From Cryobacterium arcticum (GTDB taxonomy: Bacteria > Actinomycetota > Actinomycetes > Actinomycetales > Microbacteriaceae), in contig NZ_QHLY01000009.1 of NCBI RefSeq assembly GCF_003185895.1, positions 141,916-205,915 on the forward strand: a stretch of 64,000 nt of DNA, in the 5' to 3' direction. This document shows, one piece after another, positions 8,958 through 18,147 of the stretch. A program made the translations under genes and the position numbers. The first letter of the stretch is position 1. Each line of letters opens with the position of its first letter. The notes under the pieces are model-generated. The model worked only from the letters and a program-made list of their open reading frames with translations. It made no database searches and was not told where the DNA came from.

Positions 8958-9835
8958 GCACGCCAGACGCCGCCCGGCCACAGGCCCCGGCCGCCTCCGC
9001 CGGCGGGCAGTCGGATGCGGCCGCGCGCGCCATCCGCGCCACCCGGAACAGCCGGCGCTGGGGCTCCTGGTACGTCGCCGAGCACCGCTTCCGGGTGATG
9101 CGTTCCTACGCCCAGACGGTGCTCGTCACCGCGATCGGCAACCCGGTGATCTACCTCTACGCCATGGGCGTCGGCCTGGCCACCCTGGTCGACGGCAATC
9201 TCGGCGCCGACGCCGTGACCGGGGTCGACTACCTCACCTTCGTCGCCCCTGCCTTGCTGTGCAGCGCCGCGATCAGCGTGGCCAGCGAGGAGTTCACCTA
9301 CCCGGTCATGCTCGGGTTCAAGTGGAACCCGGTCTTCTACGGCATGAACGCCAGCCCCATCCAGCCGGGCCAGATCATCAACGGCCTCGTCATCTCGGTG
9401 GCGGCGCGGATGCTGGTCACCTGCGGACTGTACTTCGGCTTCATGCTGCTCTTCGGGGCCGTGCCCAGCCCGACCGGCTTCCTCGCGATCTTCGCGGCCC
9501 TGCTCACGGGCATGGGCTTCGGTGCGCTGCTGATGGGGTACACCAGCACCCTCACCGAAGACACCGGCCAGCTGGCCATGGTGATGCGGTTCATCATCCT
9601 GCCGATGACGCTGTTCTCCGGCACGTTTTTCCCGCTAGACCTGCTGCCGCTGTACCTGCGCTGGATCGGCTGGATCTCCCCGCTCTGGCACGGCACCGAG
9701 CTGTCGCGGGTGTTCGCCTACGGCGCCGTCGAGCCGGTCTGGCTCAGCGTGGTGCACGTGCTCTACCTGGCGGCGCTGCTGATGATCGGCTGGGTGTGGG
9801 CCCGCCGGGTTGCCGTGCGGAGGTTGAACAAATGA
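8954..9835 (+). CDS. ABC-2 type permease (DrrB-like), first subunit
   Basis: Membrane subunit of the exporter, 293 residues. After a ~35-residue hydrophilic Ala-rich N-terminus come about six transmembrane helices in the ABC-2 arrangement (ARQ/YTQ-like RSYAQTVLVTAIGNPVIYLY at ~50-70, last helix VLYLAALLMIGWVWARR). The conserved FSGTFFPLDLLPLYLRWI element before the last helices is typical of DrrB/NodJ permeases. ATG 8954 overlaps the ATPase stop and its own stop overlaps the next gene, which indicates translational coupling. Presumed heterodimer with the following permease. Confidence 0.92.
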   Translation: MSTPDAARPQAPAASAGGQSDAAARAIRATRNSRRWGSWYVAEHRFRVMRSYAQTVLVTAIGNPVIYLYAMGVGLATLVDGNLGADAVTGVDYLTFVAPALLCSAAISVASEEFTYPVMLGFKWNPVFYGMNASPIQPGQIINGLVISVAARMLVTCGLYFGFMLLFGAVPSPTGFLAIFAALLTGMGFGALLMGYTSTLTEDTGQLAMVMRFIILPMTLFSGTFFPLDLLPLYLRWIGWISPLWHGTELSRVFAYGAVEPVWLSVVHVLYLAALLMIGWVWARRVAVRRLNK

Positions 9836-10659
9836 GCGTCGGCACCCAGACCAACCCCCACCTCGCCCCCACCCGGCCGCTCGGGGCGCTGTACGCGGGC
9901 AACGCCCGCAGCGTCATGCTGCGCGGTTGGCGGGCCACCGCGAGCACCAACTGGCTGGTCATGCTGAGCGGGTTCTTCGAGCCGATCTTCTACCTGCTCT
10001 CGATGGGCCTGGGACTGGGCGCCCTGGTGGGCACCATCACCACCGAGGCCGGTCAGGAGATCCCCTACGCCGCCTACATCGCGCCGGCGCTGCTGGCCGT
10101 CGCGGCCATGAACGGGGCGATCTACGACTCCACCTGGAACGTGTTCTTCAAGATGCAGTTCGCCAAGCTCTACGAGGGCATGCTGTCCACCTCGCTCGGG
10201 CCGCTCGACGTGGCGCTGGGCGAGATTTCGCTGGCGCTGCTGCGCGGCGCCCTGTATGCCACCGGGTTCATGTTCGTGATGCAGGTGCTCGGGCTCAACC
10301 TGTCGTGGTGGGCGCTGTTGGCCCTGCCGGCGGTGCTGCTGATCGCCTTCGGTTTCGCCAGTGTGGGCATGGCGGTGACCAGCTACATGAAGACCTTCCA
10401 GCAGATGGACTGGATCAACTTCGTGCTGCTGCCGATGTTCCTCTTCTCGGCCACGTTCTACCCGCTCAGCGTGTACCCGCCGGGCCTGCAACTCGTGATC
10501 CAGGCGCTGCCGCTCTGGCACGGGGTGGAGCTGGTGCGCGGCCTCACCACCGGTCTGGTCGATGCCGGCATGCTCTGGCACGTGCTCTACTACCTCGTGA
10601 TGATCGCCCTGGGCCTGGTCTTCACCACCCGCCGTTTGCGCGCCCTCTTCCTGGACTGA
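9832..10659 (+). CDS. ABC-2 type permease (DrrB-like), second subunit
   Basis: Second membrane subunit, 275 residues, paralogous to the preceding one: same order of helices, with FEPIFYLLSMGLGLGAL at ~45-60 and FSATFYPLSVYPPGLQ in place of the FSGTFFPLDLLPLYL element. The start ATG 9832 overlaps the upstream stop (ATGA); the longer open frame from 9259 runs inside the first permease and is not used. Two different permeases plus one ATPase predict an A-B-B' exporter. The operon ends in the palindrome at 10672-10733. Confidence 0.92.
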   Translation: MSVGTQTNPHLAPTRPLGALYAGNARSVMLRGWRATASTNWLVMLSGFFEPIFYLLSMGLGLGALVGTITTEAGQEIPYAAYIAPALLAVAAMNGAIYDSTWNVFFKMQFAKLYEGMLSTSLGPLDVALGEISLALLRGALYATGFMFVMQVLGLNLSWWALLALPAVLLIAFGFASVGMAVTSYMKTFQQMDWINFVLLPMFLFSATFYPLSVYPPGLQLVIQALPLWHGVELVRGLTTGLVDAGMLWHVLYYLVMIALGLVFTTRRLRALFLD

Positions 10660-10671
10660 CGCCCCCCAGGT

Positions 10672-10733
10672 ACGCGAAAGAGGCCATGTGGTCACCTCAA
10701 TGAATTGAGGCAACCCCATGGCCGCTTTCGCGA
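10672..10733. repeat. Palindromic repeat, family A copy 4
   Basis: The most complete hairpin of family A: 30-nt arms 10672-10701 and 10704-10733 match at 25 of 30 positions around a 2-nt loop. Outer arms are CGCGAAAGAGGCCATG and CATGGCCGCTTTCGCG; inner arms are CCTCAAT and ATTGAGG. It fills the gap between convergent stop codons (10659 and 10743) and may serve as a bidirectional transcript end. Confidence 0.75.
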
Positions 10734-10742
10734 CCTGTTGTA

Positions 10743-12098
10743 TTAGCGCTCGATGTCTAGGTCGCGGGTTTCGCGGCTCAGGTAGAGCGCCACCAGGGTG
10801 ATCACGCCCATCACCGAGAGGTAGATGCCCACCCAGAACGGGCTGCCTTCGCCGAGCGTCCACAGCCAGACCGCGATGAACGGGGCCACGGCGGCACCGA
10901 GGATCGAGCTCATGTTGTAGGCGAACGCCGAACCGGTGTAACGCACGTTGGTGGGGAACAGCTCGGGCAGCAGGGCGCCCATCGGGCCGAAGGTCATGCC
11001 CATCAGCGTGAAGCCGAGGATGAGGAAGATCATCACGCCGAGGAAGCCGGCGCCGAGCAGCGGCACGAACAGGAAGCCGAAGACGATGATGCCCGCGGTC
11101 ACCCAGAGCAGCGTGCGGCGGCGGCCGAACTTGTCGGCCCAGGGGCCGGAGGCGAGGGTGAAGATGCCGAAGAACACCACGCCGGCGATCATCATCAGCA
11201 CGAACGTCGTGTAGCTGTAACCGAGGCCGGCGACCGGCGCATCCGTTGCCGCACGGCCGTAGCTCAGGCTGAAGGTCGTCATCAGGTAGAACAGCACGTA
11301 GGTGGCGAGCATGATGAACGTGCCTAGGATGAGTTCACGCCAGTTGGTCTTGAACACCGCGGCCAGGGGCAGCTTCTGCACCTTCTTGGTCGTGACGATC
11401 TTGGTGAACGCGTCGCTCTCCACCAGGCGCAGGCGCACCCAGAGGCCGATGATGACCATGACCGCGCTGAACAGGAACGGCACCCGCCAGGCCCATTCCA
11501 GGAACGCGTCCGACGGACGGGTCGGGTCGTCGGAGGGCAGCAGCAGGGCGATCAGCAGGAACAGGCCGTTGGCGATGATGAAGCCGAGCGGCGCGCCCAC
11601 CTGGGGGAAGGTGCCGTACCAAGCACGCTTGCCCTTCGGCGCGTTCTCGGTGGCCACCAGGGCGGCTCCGCTCCATTCGCCGCCGAGCGCGAAGCCCTGG
11701 GCCAGGCGCAGGATGACGAGCATCAGCGGGGCGAACCAGCCGACCATCGAGTAGGTCGGCAGCACGCCGATCAGGAAGGTGGCGATGCCCATGGTGAGCA
11801 GGGCGCCGACGAGGGTGGCCTTGCGGCCCTTCTTGTCGCCGAAGTGGCCGAAGAACAGGGCGCCGAGCGGGCGGGCGACCATGGCGGCTCCGAAGACGGC
11901 GAAGGAGGCCAGCAGGGCGGTCGTGTCGTTGCCGGTGGGGAAGAACAGGTGCGGGAAGACCAGCACCGCGGCCGTGGCGTAGACGTAGAAGTCGTAGAAC
12001 TCGATCGTGGTGCCGATGAGGCTGGCCAGGATGACGCGACTGCGGGGGTTCGTGGGCGCGGGGGCGGCGGGAGTGGCCGCCGCAGTGGATGTCGACAT
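10743..12098 (-). CDS. MFS transporter, metabolite:H+ symporter (MHS) family
   Basis: Inner-membrane proton symporter of the ProP/KgtP/ShiA group, for an organic acid or compatible solute that cannot be decided here. The 451-residue protein has 12 predicted helices, the N-terminal IGTTIEFYDFYVYATAA typical of MHS members, the loop 2-3 motif FGHFGDKKGRK and the repeat-like PWADKFGRRRTL in the second half, plus LRLAQGFALGGEWSGAALVATENAPKGKR after helix 4 (split here only for description). Start ATG 12096-12098; no clear ribosome site precedes it. No catabolic gene is adjacent. Confidence 0.9.
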   Translation of the reverse strand: MSTSTAAATPAAPAPTNPRSRVILASLIGTTIEFYDFYVYATAAVLVFPHLFFPTGNDTTALLASFAVFGAAMVARPLGALFFGHFGDKKGRKATLVGALLTMGIATFLIGVLPTYSMVGWFAPLMLVILRLAQGFALGGEWSGAALVATENAPKGKRAWYGTFPQVGAPLGFIIANGLFLLIALLLPSDDPTRPSDAFLEWAWRVPFLFSAVMVIIGLWVRLRLVESDAFTKIVTTKKVQKLPLAAVFKTNWRELILGTFIMLATYVLFYLMTTFSLSYGRAATDAPVAGLGYSYTTFVLMMIAGVVFFGIFTLASGPWADKFGRRRTLLWVTAGIIVFGFLFVPLLGAGFLGVMIFLILGFTLMGMTFGPMGALLPELFPTNVRYTGSAFAYNMSSILGAAVAPFIAVWLWTLGEGSPFWVGIYLSVMGVITLVALYLSRETRDLDIER

Positions 12099-12189
12099 GA
12101 GGGAAGGCGCTTTCGAAGAAGGAAGTGGCGGGAACGTCGTCGGCGCGAGACGGCGGTCAGTCGTCGGGGGCGGGCGGTTTCGCTGCGCA

Positions 12190-12218
12190 AAAAGTGTGGC
12201 CGCTCGTGACGGCCACCA
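12190..12218 (-). terminator. Intrinsic terminator of the MASE1 kinase gene
   Basis: On the minus strand GTGGCCG (12216-12210) and CGGCCAC (12202-12196) form a 7-bp GC stem with a 7-nt loop, followed by ACTTTTTG. It begins 9 bp after the kinase stop codon at 12225, and the T-run fits Rho-independent termination. Confidence 0.75.
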
Positions 12219-12224
12219 TTCACC

Positions 12225-13880
12225 CTACATTCGGGGCGCGCCGCCCGACGAATCGGCCCGCGAGAGCTCCTCCGGCCCCGCCGCGGGGTGCCGGGGCAGT
12301 GCGACGGTCACGTGGGTGCCGGTGCGCCCATCTGACTGCAGGTCGATGCTGCCGCCGAGCCGGTCGACCAGGCCCTTGGTCAGGGGCAGACCGAGGCCGG
12401 TGCCCGGCAAGGACTCGGCGCTGGCCGAGCGGTAGAACCTGTCGAAGACCCGCTCGATGTCTGCCGGCGGGATGCCGATGCCGTTGTCGCTCACGGTGAC
12501 CAGCACGCTCTCGGTGTCGGCGAACACCCCGACCCAGACCTGGCCGTCGGCGGGCGTGAACTTGACCGCGTTCGACACCAGGTTCGTCAGCATCCGACGC
12601 ACGTCGGAGGCCGAGGTGCGCAGTCGCAGCGGTCCGTCGCTGAACTCGGCCGTCAGGCTCACCCCGGCCTCGTGGGCCTGCGGGGCCAGCTCTTCGACAC
12701 AATCGACCACGAGTGTGCGGAGGTCCACGGACTCGAGCGCGGCCGTGTCGGACTGGGTGCTCATGCGGGAGAGATCCAGGAGGTCTTCCACCAGTTGCGC
12801 CAGCCGGTGGGAGTTGCGCACGATCACCCGGGTGTACCGGGCCTGGGCGGCGTCGAGCTCGGTGTCCTCCAGCTCCTCGGCGTAGCCCAGGATGCTGGTG
12901 ATCGGGGTGCGCAGTTCGTGGCTGACCGACGACACGAAGTCGTCCTTCTGCCGGTTGAGGTCGAGCAGGGCCTGCACCACCTGCCGCTCGCGCTCGAGCA
13001 GGTCGTCGCGCTGGGCGAGTTCGGCGGCCAGCAGCAGCACCGACACCGCATAGGTGAGGAGGAAGATCTGCACGAGGGATCCGGCCGCGGCGGTGTTGCC
13101 CTGGCCCACGGTGAAATAGCCCACGCCCACCGAGTTCACGGCGGAGGCGATCAGCGCGGTGCCGCAGAGTTCCCAGCCCACCACCCGGATGCCGAATCTG
13201 AACGCGGCCCAGGTGAGCAGGGGCAGCAGCAGGAACGACAACGGCAGCGGCTGGCCGGGTGCGTAAGCGACCCCGAGCACCAGGAGCATGCAGCCCACCT
13301 GGATGAGCATCTCCAGCCGGCGGTGCCGGTTGATCGGGCGCCGCCGCACGAGCGCCAGCGGCACCAGCACGAATACCGCGAAGGCGTGCGAGGGAATGGC
13401 GGAGAGCAGTACAGCGCCGAACTCGCCGCTGCTGAACAGGGTGAGGGTGACGGCGGCGCCCAACCCGATGACCAGGCTGCCGCTGAGCACGGCGATGGTG
13501 AACCGCATCACGTCACGCACGGTGTCGAGCCGGGCCGGTTCGTCCCGTCGGCTGAGGATCGCTGCAACCACGACGGCCTCGAGCGCATTGGCCAGCCCGA
13601 AGCCGATGGCCACGGGCAGCGGGCGGCCGCCGCTGAGATTCGCGGCGGCGCTGACGAGCCCCACCAGAACGGCGACCGGCCAGCGTTCGAGGCCGCGCGC
13701 GACGCAGAGGGCGAGCACCCCGCCGGCGGCGGCCGGCCACCAGGCGGCGACGCCGCTGGCGGAGGAGGGCGCCGTCAACGCGGCGAGGCCGAGCAGGTAC
13801 ACCAGAACGAGGAGCCCGGCGATGGCCGCGTATCGCCAGTTGCGGGGCACGGCCCACAGCCAGGAAACGACATTGTTCAC
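12225..13880 (-). CDS. MASE1-type membrane sensor histidine kinase
   Basis: Two-component sensor, 551 residues. The N-terminal ~290 residues hold about eight hydrophobic helices in MASE1 style (GGRPLPVAIGFGLANALEAVVVAAIL, PLPLSFLLLPLLTWAAFRFG described only as positions ~95-270). A HisKA domain follows with phospho-acceptor His in VSHELRTPITSI (~340) and then HATPase with N-box NLVSNAVKF, DNGIGIP and GTGLGLPL. The frame is open to 14201, but that would overlap the divergent receiver gene; GTG 13878-13880 has AGGGGGG upstream at suitable distance. The divergent receiver-only regulator 14002-14373 is the likely partner. MASE1 signals are generally unknown. Confidence 0.88.
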   Translation of the reverse strand: MNNVVSWLWAVPRNWRYAAIAGLLVLVYLLGLAALTAPSSASGVAAWWPAAAGGVLALCVARGLERWPVAVLVGLVSAAANLSGGRPLPVAIGFGLANALEAVVVAAILSRRDEPARLDTVRDVMRFTIAVLSGSLVIGLGAAVTLTLFSSGEFGAVLLSAIPSHAFAVFVLVPLALVRRRPINRHRRLEMLIQVGCMLLVLGVAYAPGQPLPLSFLLLPLLTWAAFRFGIRVVGWELCGTALIASAVNSVGVGYFTVGQGNTAAAGSLVQIFLLTYAVSVLLLAAELAQRDDLLERERQVVQALLDLNRQKDDFVSSVSHELRTPITSILGYAEELEDTELDAAQARYTRVIVRNSHRLAQLVEDLLDLSRMSTQSDTAALESVDLRTLVVDCVEELAPQAHEAGVSLTAEFSDGPLRLRTSASDVRRMLTNLVSNAVKFTPADGQVWVGVFADTESVLVTVSDNGIGIPPADIERVFDRFYRSASAESLPGTGLGLPLTKGLVDRLGGSIDLQSDGRTGTHVTVALPRHPAAGPEELSRADSSGGAPRM

Positions 13881-14001
13881 CGGCGCGGTGTCCCCCCTGT
13901 GAAGCCGACCATGGTGCGGTTGGATAAAGTCAACGTAGCGCGTCACGAGCCCGAGGGCCGCGATCAACGCGAGAACATGGCCGAACCAGGGGACAGCACT
14001 G

Positions 14002-14373
14002 ATGCCACGTATTTTGATCGTCGAGGACGACGAAGACGTCAGGGCGCTCATCGCCCACAAACTCCGCAGGGCCGGGCATGACGTCTTCGAAGCCGGCGAC
14101 GGGCAGGAAGGCCTCTCCGCGGCGCACGAGGTGCTGCCCGACCTGATGGTGCTGGACTGGATGATGCCCAAGCTCACCGGCATCGAGGTGTGCGCGAGCA
14201 TCCGCGCCGATACCGGGATGGCTCAGCCGCGAATTCTCATGCTGACCGCGAAGTCGCAGGACAGCGACATCGCCCTGGCGCTGAACACCGGGGCGGATGG
14301 CTACCTGATCAAGCCGTTCCGCGCCAACGAGCTGCTCGAACGGGTGACCGCGCTCCTCGCCGCTTCGAAATAG
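14002..14373 (+). CDS. Receiver-only response regulator (CheY-like)
   Basis: A 123-residue single receiver domain with no output domain. Acidic pocket E8-D9-D10, phospho-acceptor D52 (VLDWMMPK), T82 (MLTAK) and K104 (LIKPF) are all present, so it should be phosphorylatable. Start ATG 14002 follows AGGGGA. It is divergent from the MASE1 kinase gene with 121 bp between the starts, the natural pair. No chemotaxis genes are nearby; it may relay phosphate or bind a target protein, but the output is not visible here. Confidence 0.9.
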   Translation: MPRILIVEDDEDVRALIAHKLRRAGHDVFEAGDGQEGLSAAHEVLPDLMVLDWMMPKLTGIEVCASIRADTGMAQPRILMLTAKSQDSDIALALNTGADGYLIKPFRANELLERVTALLAASK

Positions 14374-14390
14374 AGGTCGCGACCCTCGCT

Positions 14391-14550
14391 GCTCGAGCTC
14401 GTCGAGACCCTCGTGACCCGGTCTGCGCGCCGTGCCCACTCGTTGGTCGAGCTTGTCGAGACCTCGTGACTATGCCTTGGGTCGGTACCGTCGGCGAGAT
14501 AGTCTCACCTGGTCTCGACAAGCTCGACCAGCGGGCAGAGCTCGACCAGC
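14391..14550. repeat. Inverted repeat array of the GGTCTCGACAAGCTCGACC type
   Basis: TGGTCGAGCTTGTCGAGACC (14444-14463) and its exact reverse complement (14511-14530) form a 20-bp perfect inverted repeat with a 47-nt interior. Two degenerate partial copies flank it: GCTCGAGCTCGTCGAGACC at 14391-14409 and GAGCTCGACCAGC at 14538-14550. It fills the gap between the convergent receiver gene and ribH. The motif resembles repeats I recall as widespread in Microbacteriaceae genomes. Confidence 0.75.
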
Positions 14551-14553
14551 GTT

Positions 14554-15027
14554 CTACCGGGCGCGCAGCTGCTTGAGCACCAGGGCCGTGGACAACGCCG
14601 CGGTAGCGGCCTCCTCGCCCTTGTCCTCCTTCGAGCCGGGCAGCCCGGCCCGGTCCAGGCCCTGCTGCTCGTCGTCGAGGGTGAGCACGCCGAAGCCGAC
14701 CGGCTTGCCGGTGTCCAGCGCCACCCGGGTGAGGCCATCCGTCGCCGCCGCCGAGACGTACTCGAAGTGCGGGGTGCCGCCACGGATGATCACGCCGAGC
14801 GCCACCACCGCGTCGGCGCCGCTGTCCAGCGCCACCTTGCTCGCCACGGGCAGCTCGAAGCTGCCGGGCACGCGCACCAACGAGTACGTGGCCCCGGATG
14901 CCTCGAGCACCCGGGTGGCTCCGGCGATGAGGCCGTCGGTGATCACATCGTGCCAGCGGCCGGCAATGATCACGACCTCCAGTCCGGTGCCGTCGACAGT
15001 GATGTCGGGGGAGCCTGCTCCACTCAT
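14554..15027 (-). CDS. ribH: 6,7-dimethyl-8-ribityllumazine synthase
   Basis: Condenses 5-amino-6-ribitylaminouracil with 3,4-dihydroxy-2-butanone 4-phosphate to give lumazine, the penultimate step of riboflavin synthesis. The 157-residue product has the family's usual length, with [24 protein letters not shown] (catalytic His in the HFEYV segment) and [16 protein letters not shown]. Last gene of the rib operon; its ATG overlaps the ribBA stop (ATGA). Controlled with the operon by the FMN riboswitch at 18148-18278. Confidence 0.97.
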   Translation of the reverse strand: MSGAGSPDITVDGTGLEVVIIAGRWHDVITDGLIAGATRVLEASGATYSLVRVPGSFELPVASKVALDSGADAVVALGVIIRGGTPHFEYVSAAATDGLTRVALDTGKPVGFGVLTLDDEQQGLDRAGLPGSKEDKGEEAATAALSTALVLKQLRAR

Positions 15028-16286
15028 AGTGCGAGTCCTTTCACGATTTGGTGTGCTGAGATTTCATGGCCCATGCGGTCACGCTTGGCGGCGAGGTAGT
15101 CCTCGTTGTGGCTGCCGACGCCCACGACGAGCGGCACCCGTTCGGTCACGGTCACGCCGTGGGCTTCCAGCTGGCGCACCTTCTCCGGGTTGTTGGTGAG
15201 CAGGCGCACCGAGCCGACCCCGAGTTCGTCCAGGATCGCGGTGGCGGCCCCGTAGTCCCGGGAATCGGCGGGCAGGCCCAGGGCGAGGTTGGCGTCCAGG
15301 GTGTCCAGGCCGTCTTCCTGCAGCTTGTAGGCACGCAGCTTGTTGATCAGACCGATGCCCCGGCCCTCCTGGCCGCGCAGGTAGATCACCACGCCGCCGC
15401 CCTGCTCAATGGTGTCCAGCGCGGCCTGCAGCTGCGGGCCGCACTCGCATTTGAGCGAGCCGAACGCCTCACCGGTGAGGCACTCGGAGTGCACCCGCAC
15501 GAGCGCACCATCGGCGGGGGTGCCGGAGACGATGGCCACGTGGTCGGCCCCGGTCATCCGGTCGCGGTAGGCGCGGATCTGGAAGGCGCCGTGGCTGGTG
15601 GGAACCGTGGTCTCCACCTCGAAGTCCACCCGCGGGGATTCCCGGATCGGGCTGATCGAGGCCAGAGGGGCGCCGCCGTGGAACTCCTCGAGGTAGACGA
15701 TGAGGTCGGCGATGGTGATCACCGGCACGCCCTCACGCTCGCCGAGCACGAGCAGGCCGGGTAGGCGCATCATCTCGCCGTCGTCGGCGACGATCTCGGC
15801 GATGCCGGCCACCGGGGTGAGCCCGGCGAGCTTCATCAGGTCGACGGCAGCCTCGGTGTGACCGTCGCGTTCCCGCACGCCACCATCCATCGCGCGCAGC
15901 GGCAGGATGTGCCCGGGCCGGTTGAGGCTGGCCGGGGTAGAGCTCGGTTCGGCCAGCACGCGCAGGGTGTGGGCGCGGTCGGCGGCGCTGATGCCGGTGC
16001 TCAGGCGATCGGCGGCGTCTACGGTGACCGTGTAGTTCGTGCCGCGCGGGTCTTCGTTGTTGAGCACCATCACGGGCAGGTCGAGGGTGTCGGCGATGTC
16101 GTTGGTCATCGGCGCGCAGATGAAACCGCTGGAGTTGCGCACGGTCCAGGCGATCCATTCCTGGGTGGCGAGCTGGGCGGAGATGATCACGTCGCCCTCG
16201 TTCTCGCGGCCCTCATCGTCGGCGACGATGACGGGCTTGCCGAGCCGGAGTGCCGCCAGTGCGGTGGGGATGTCGGCGAGGCTCAT
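15024..16286 (-). CDS. ribBA: Bifunctional 3,4-dihydroxy-2-butanone-4-phosphate synthase / GTP cyclohydrolase II
   Basis: A 420-residue fusion that supplies both branches of the riboflavin pathway. The N-terminal half (~1-205) is Rib[13 protein letters not shown] metal/substrate loop and [10 protein letters not shown]. The C-terminal half is RibA with the zinc cluster [33 protein letters not shown] and LLTNNPEK. All three zinc cysteines are present. AAGGAG before ATG 16284-16286 fixes the start; the open frame continues upstream into ribE and is not used. ATGA overlaps on both sides link it to ribE and ribH. Confidence 0.97.
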   Translation of the reverse strand: MSLADIPTALAALRLGKPVIVADDEGRENEGDVIISAQLATQEWIAWTVRNSSGFICAPMTNDIADTLDLPVMVLNNEDPRGTNYTVTVDAADRLSTGISAADRAHTLRVLAEPSSTPASLNRPGHILPLRAMDGGVRERDGHTEAAVDLMKLAGLTPVAGIAEIVADDGEMMRLPGLLVLGEREGVPVITIADLIVYLEEFHGGAPLASISPIRESPRVDFEVETTVPTSHGAFQIRAYRDRMTGADHVAIVSGTPADGALVRVHSECLTGEAFGSLKCECGPQLQAALDTIEQGGGVVIYLRGQEGRGIGLINKLRAYKLQEDGLDTLDANLALGLPADSRDYGAATAILDELGVGSVRLLTNNPEKVRQLEAHGVTVTERVPLVVGVGSHNEDYLAAKRDRMGHEISAHQIVKGLAL

Positions 16287-16978
16287 GGGGTGCTCCTTAG
16301 AACTGCGGATGGTGCGGATGTGTCGGAAGGTGCCGCGGGGTCTGCTGAGGGGGCCGCCTGGCCGGTCTGCGCGGCGGCGAGGGCGAGCATCCGCTCCACG
16401 TGCCGGGCCAGGATGTCGGTTTCGAGGTTGACCTGGTCGCCGACGGCCTTGCTGCCCAGGGTGGTGGCGGCGAGGGTCTCGGGAATGAGCGAGACCTCGA
16501 ACCACTGCTCGACAACCGTGGCGGGGGAGATGTTGCTCACCGTGAGGGAGACGCCGTCGATGGCGATCGAGCCCTTGTCCACCACCAGCGGCGCCAGCTG
16601 TGGGCTGAGGCTGAACCGCACCACCTGCCAGGCCTCGCCGGGGCGCACGGCCAGTACGGTGCCGGTGCCGTCGATGTGGCCCTGCACGATGTGCCCGCCG
16701 AGCCGGCCGCCGACCAAGGCAGCGCGTTCCAGGTTCACCGGCGTGCCGGGTGCGGCGCGCTCCAGGGTGGACATCGACAGGGTCTGCGCCATCACGTCGG
16801 CGGTGAAGGTGTCCGGGGTCTGGTCGACCACGGTGAGGCAGACGCCGTTGACCGAGATGGAGTCGCCGTGGCCGGCGCCGTCGACCACGAGCGGCCCGCG
16901 GATGGTCAGCCGGGCGGCATCACTCGTGCGCTCGACGTGCTCGATGGTGCCGAGCTCCTCAATGATTCCGGTGAACAT
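16283..16978 (-). CDS. ribE: Riboflavin synthase, alpha chain
   Basis: Dismutates two lumazine molecules to riboflavin. The 231-residue product shows the two homologous barrels of the family: MFTGIIEELG at the N-terminus with GDSISVNGVCLTV, and the second barrel with GGHIVQGHIDGTG and KGSIAIDGVSLTV. The C-terminal tail of ~25 residues (AAAQTGQAAPSADPAAPS) is longer and less conserved than usual. Start ATG 16976-16978 has AGAGGA upstream and lies 11 bp after the ribD stop; its stop overlaps ribBA. Confidence 0.96.
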   Translation of the reverse strand: MFTGIIEELGTIEHVERTSDAARLTIRGPLVVDGAGHGDSISVNGVCLTVVDQTPDTFTADVMAQTLSMSTLERAAPGTPVNLERAALVGGRLGGHIVQGHIDGTGTVLAVRPGEAWQVVRFSLSPQLAPLVVDKGSIAIDGVSLTVSNISPATVVEQWFEVSLIPETLAATTLGSKAVGDQVNLETDILARHVERMLALAAAQTGQAAPSADPAAPSDTSAPSAVLRSTP

Positions 16979-16989
16979 GGTGGTCCTCT

Positions 16990-18063
16990 TCACTTCTCGG
17001 TGACGCTCAAGGCGGGGGCGGTGTGGTCGGTCGTGGGGGTCTGGCTCGAGGCGGGGCGGGCGATGAGCAGGATGTCGTCGCCGAGCCGCACCAGGTCGTC
17101 GATCGCCAGGCGGCGCTGCCCGGTGATGCTGCCGACGCCGATGTCGCCGAGGGCGAGCTTTTCGCCGCCGAGCAGGGTGGGCGCGAGGTAGACGAGGTAC
17201 TCGTCGGCCAGGCCGGCGCGCACGAAGGCGCTGGCCAGGGTGGGGCCGCCCTCCACGAACACCCGGCGGATGCCGCGCTCGTGCAGCTCGCGCAGCAGCG
17301 CGTTCGGGTCGTGCCCGGCCACGAACCACGGGGCGAGAGGATGCCGGTGCACGGCGGCGTCGGCCGGCACCGGGCGGTCGCCCGCCACAACGGGTTGCGG
17401 CTGATGCGGCAGCAACGTGCCGTCATCGGCGCGGGCGGTGAGGGACGGGTCATCGGCGAGAACGGTGCCGGTGCCCACCACGATCGCGTCGGCCGCAGCA
17501 CGGCGCAGGTGCACGTCGTGCCGGGCGGCGGGGCCGGTGATCCACTGACTGGAACCATCCGCTGCCGCGGCGCGGCCGTCGAGGCTCGACGCCCACTTCA
17601 CCGTGACGAACGGGCGGCCGAGCCGGGCGGAGACCAGCCAGTCGGCCAGGAAGACTTCGACCTCGTCGGCCAGGAGCCCGCCGGTCACGTCCACGCCGGC
17701 GGCTCGCAGCCGGTCACCGCCGCCGGAAGAGTGCCGGCCGGGGTCGGCGACGGCGTAGACCACCCGGCTGATGCCGGCGTCGATCAGCGCGAGCGCACAC
17801 GGGCCGGTTCGGCCGGTGTGGTTGCAGGGTTCGAGGGTGACCACGGCGGTGGCGCCGCGAGCGGCGGCAGGGTCGAGCTGGGCCAGGGCATCCACTTCGG
17901 CGTGGCAGGTGCCGGCGCCGCGGTGCCAGCCCTCGGCGAGGAGTTCACCGGCGGGGCTGAGGATCACGCAACCGACCCGGGGGTTGACGCCGGCGGCGGG
18001 TCCGTTGCCGGCCAGCTGCAGGGCTCGGCGCATCGCGCTGTCGAGCGTGTGCTGCTGCTGCAT
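16990..18063 (-). CDS. ribD: Bifunctional diaminohydroxyphosphoribosylaminopyrimidine deaminase / 5-amino-6-(5-phosphoribosylamino)uracil reductase
   Basis: Catalyses the deamination and side-chain reduction steps after GTP cyclohydrolase II. The 357-residue protein has the N-terminal deaminase domain with zinc motif CHAEVDAL and CNHTGRTGPC, then the reductase domain (from ~150) with FVTVKWASSLDGR, VGTGTVLADDPSLTAR and FVEGGPTLASAF. First gene of the operon ribD-ribE-ribBA-ribH; an FMN riboswitch lies 85 bp upstream. Start ATG 18061-18063 with ACAGGGA just before it. Confidence 0.96.
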   Translation of the reverse strand: MQQQHTLDSAMRRALQLAGNGPAAGVNPRVGCVILSPAGELLAEGWHRGAGTCHAEVDALAQLDPAAARGATAVVTLEPCNHTGRTGPCALALIDAGISRVVYAVADPGRHSSGGGDRLRAAGVDVTGGLLADEVEVFLADWLVSARLGRPFVTVKWASSLDGRAAAADGSSQWITGPAARHDVHLRRAAADAIVVGTGTVLADDPSLTARADDGTLLPHQPQPVVAGDRPVPADAAVHRHPLAPWFVAGHDPNALLRELHERGIRRVFVEGGPTLASAFVRAGLADEYLVYLAPTLLGGEKLALGDIGVGSITGQRRLAIDDLVRLGDDILLIARPASSQTPTTDHTAPALSVTEK

Positions 18064-18147
18064 TCCCTGTCCCGTCGTTCAGACGCTCCGGGAGGGGGAT
18101 TTCGCGTGCGCGAAAGCCGTCGACGGTCCACAAGTGAACCCTCGATT

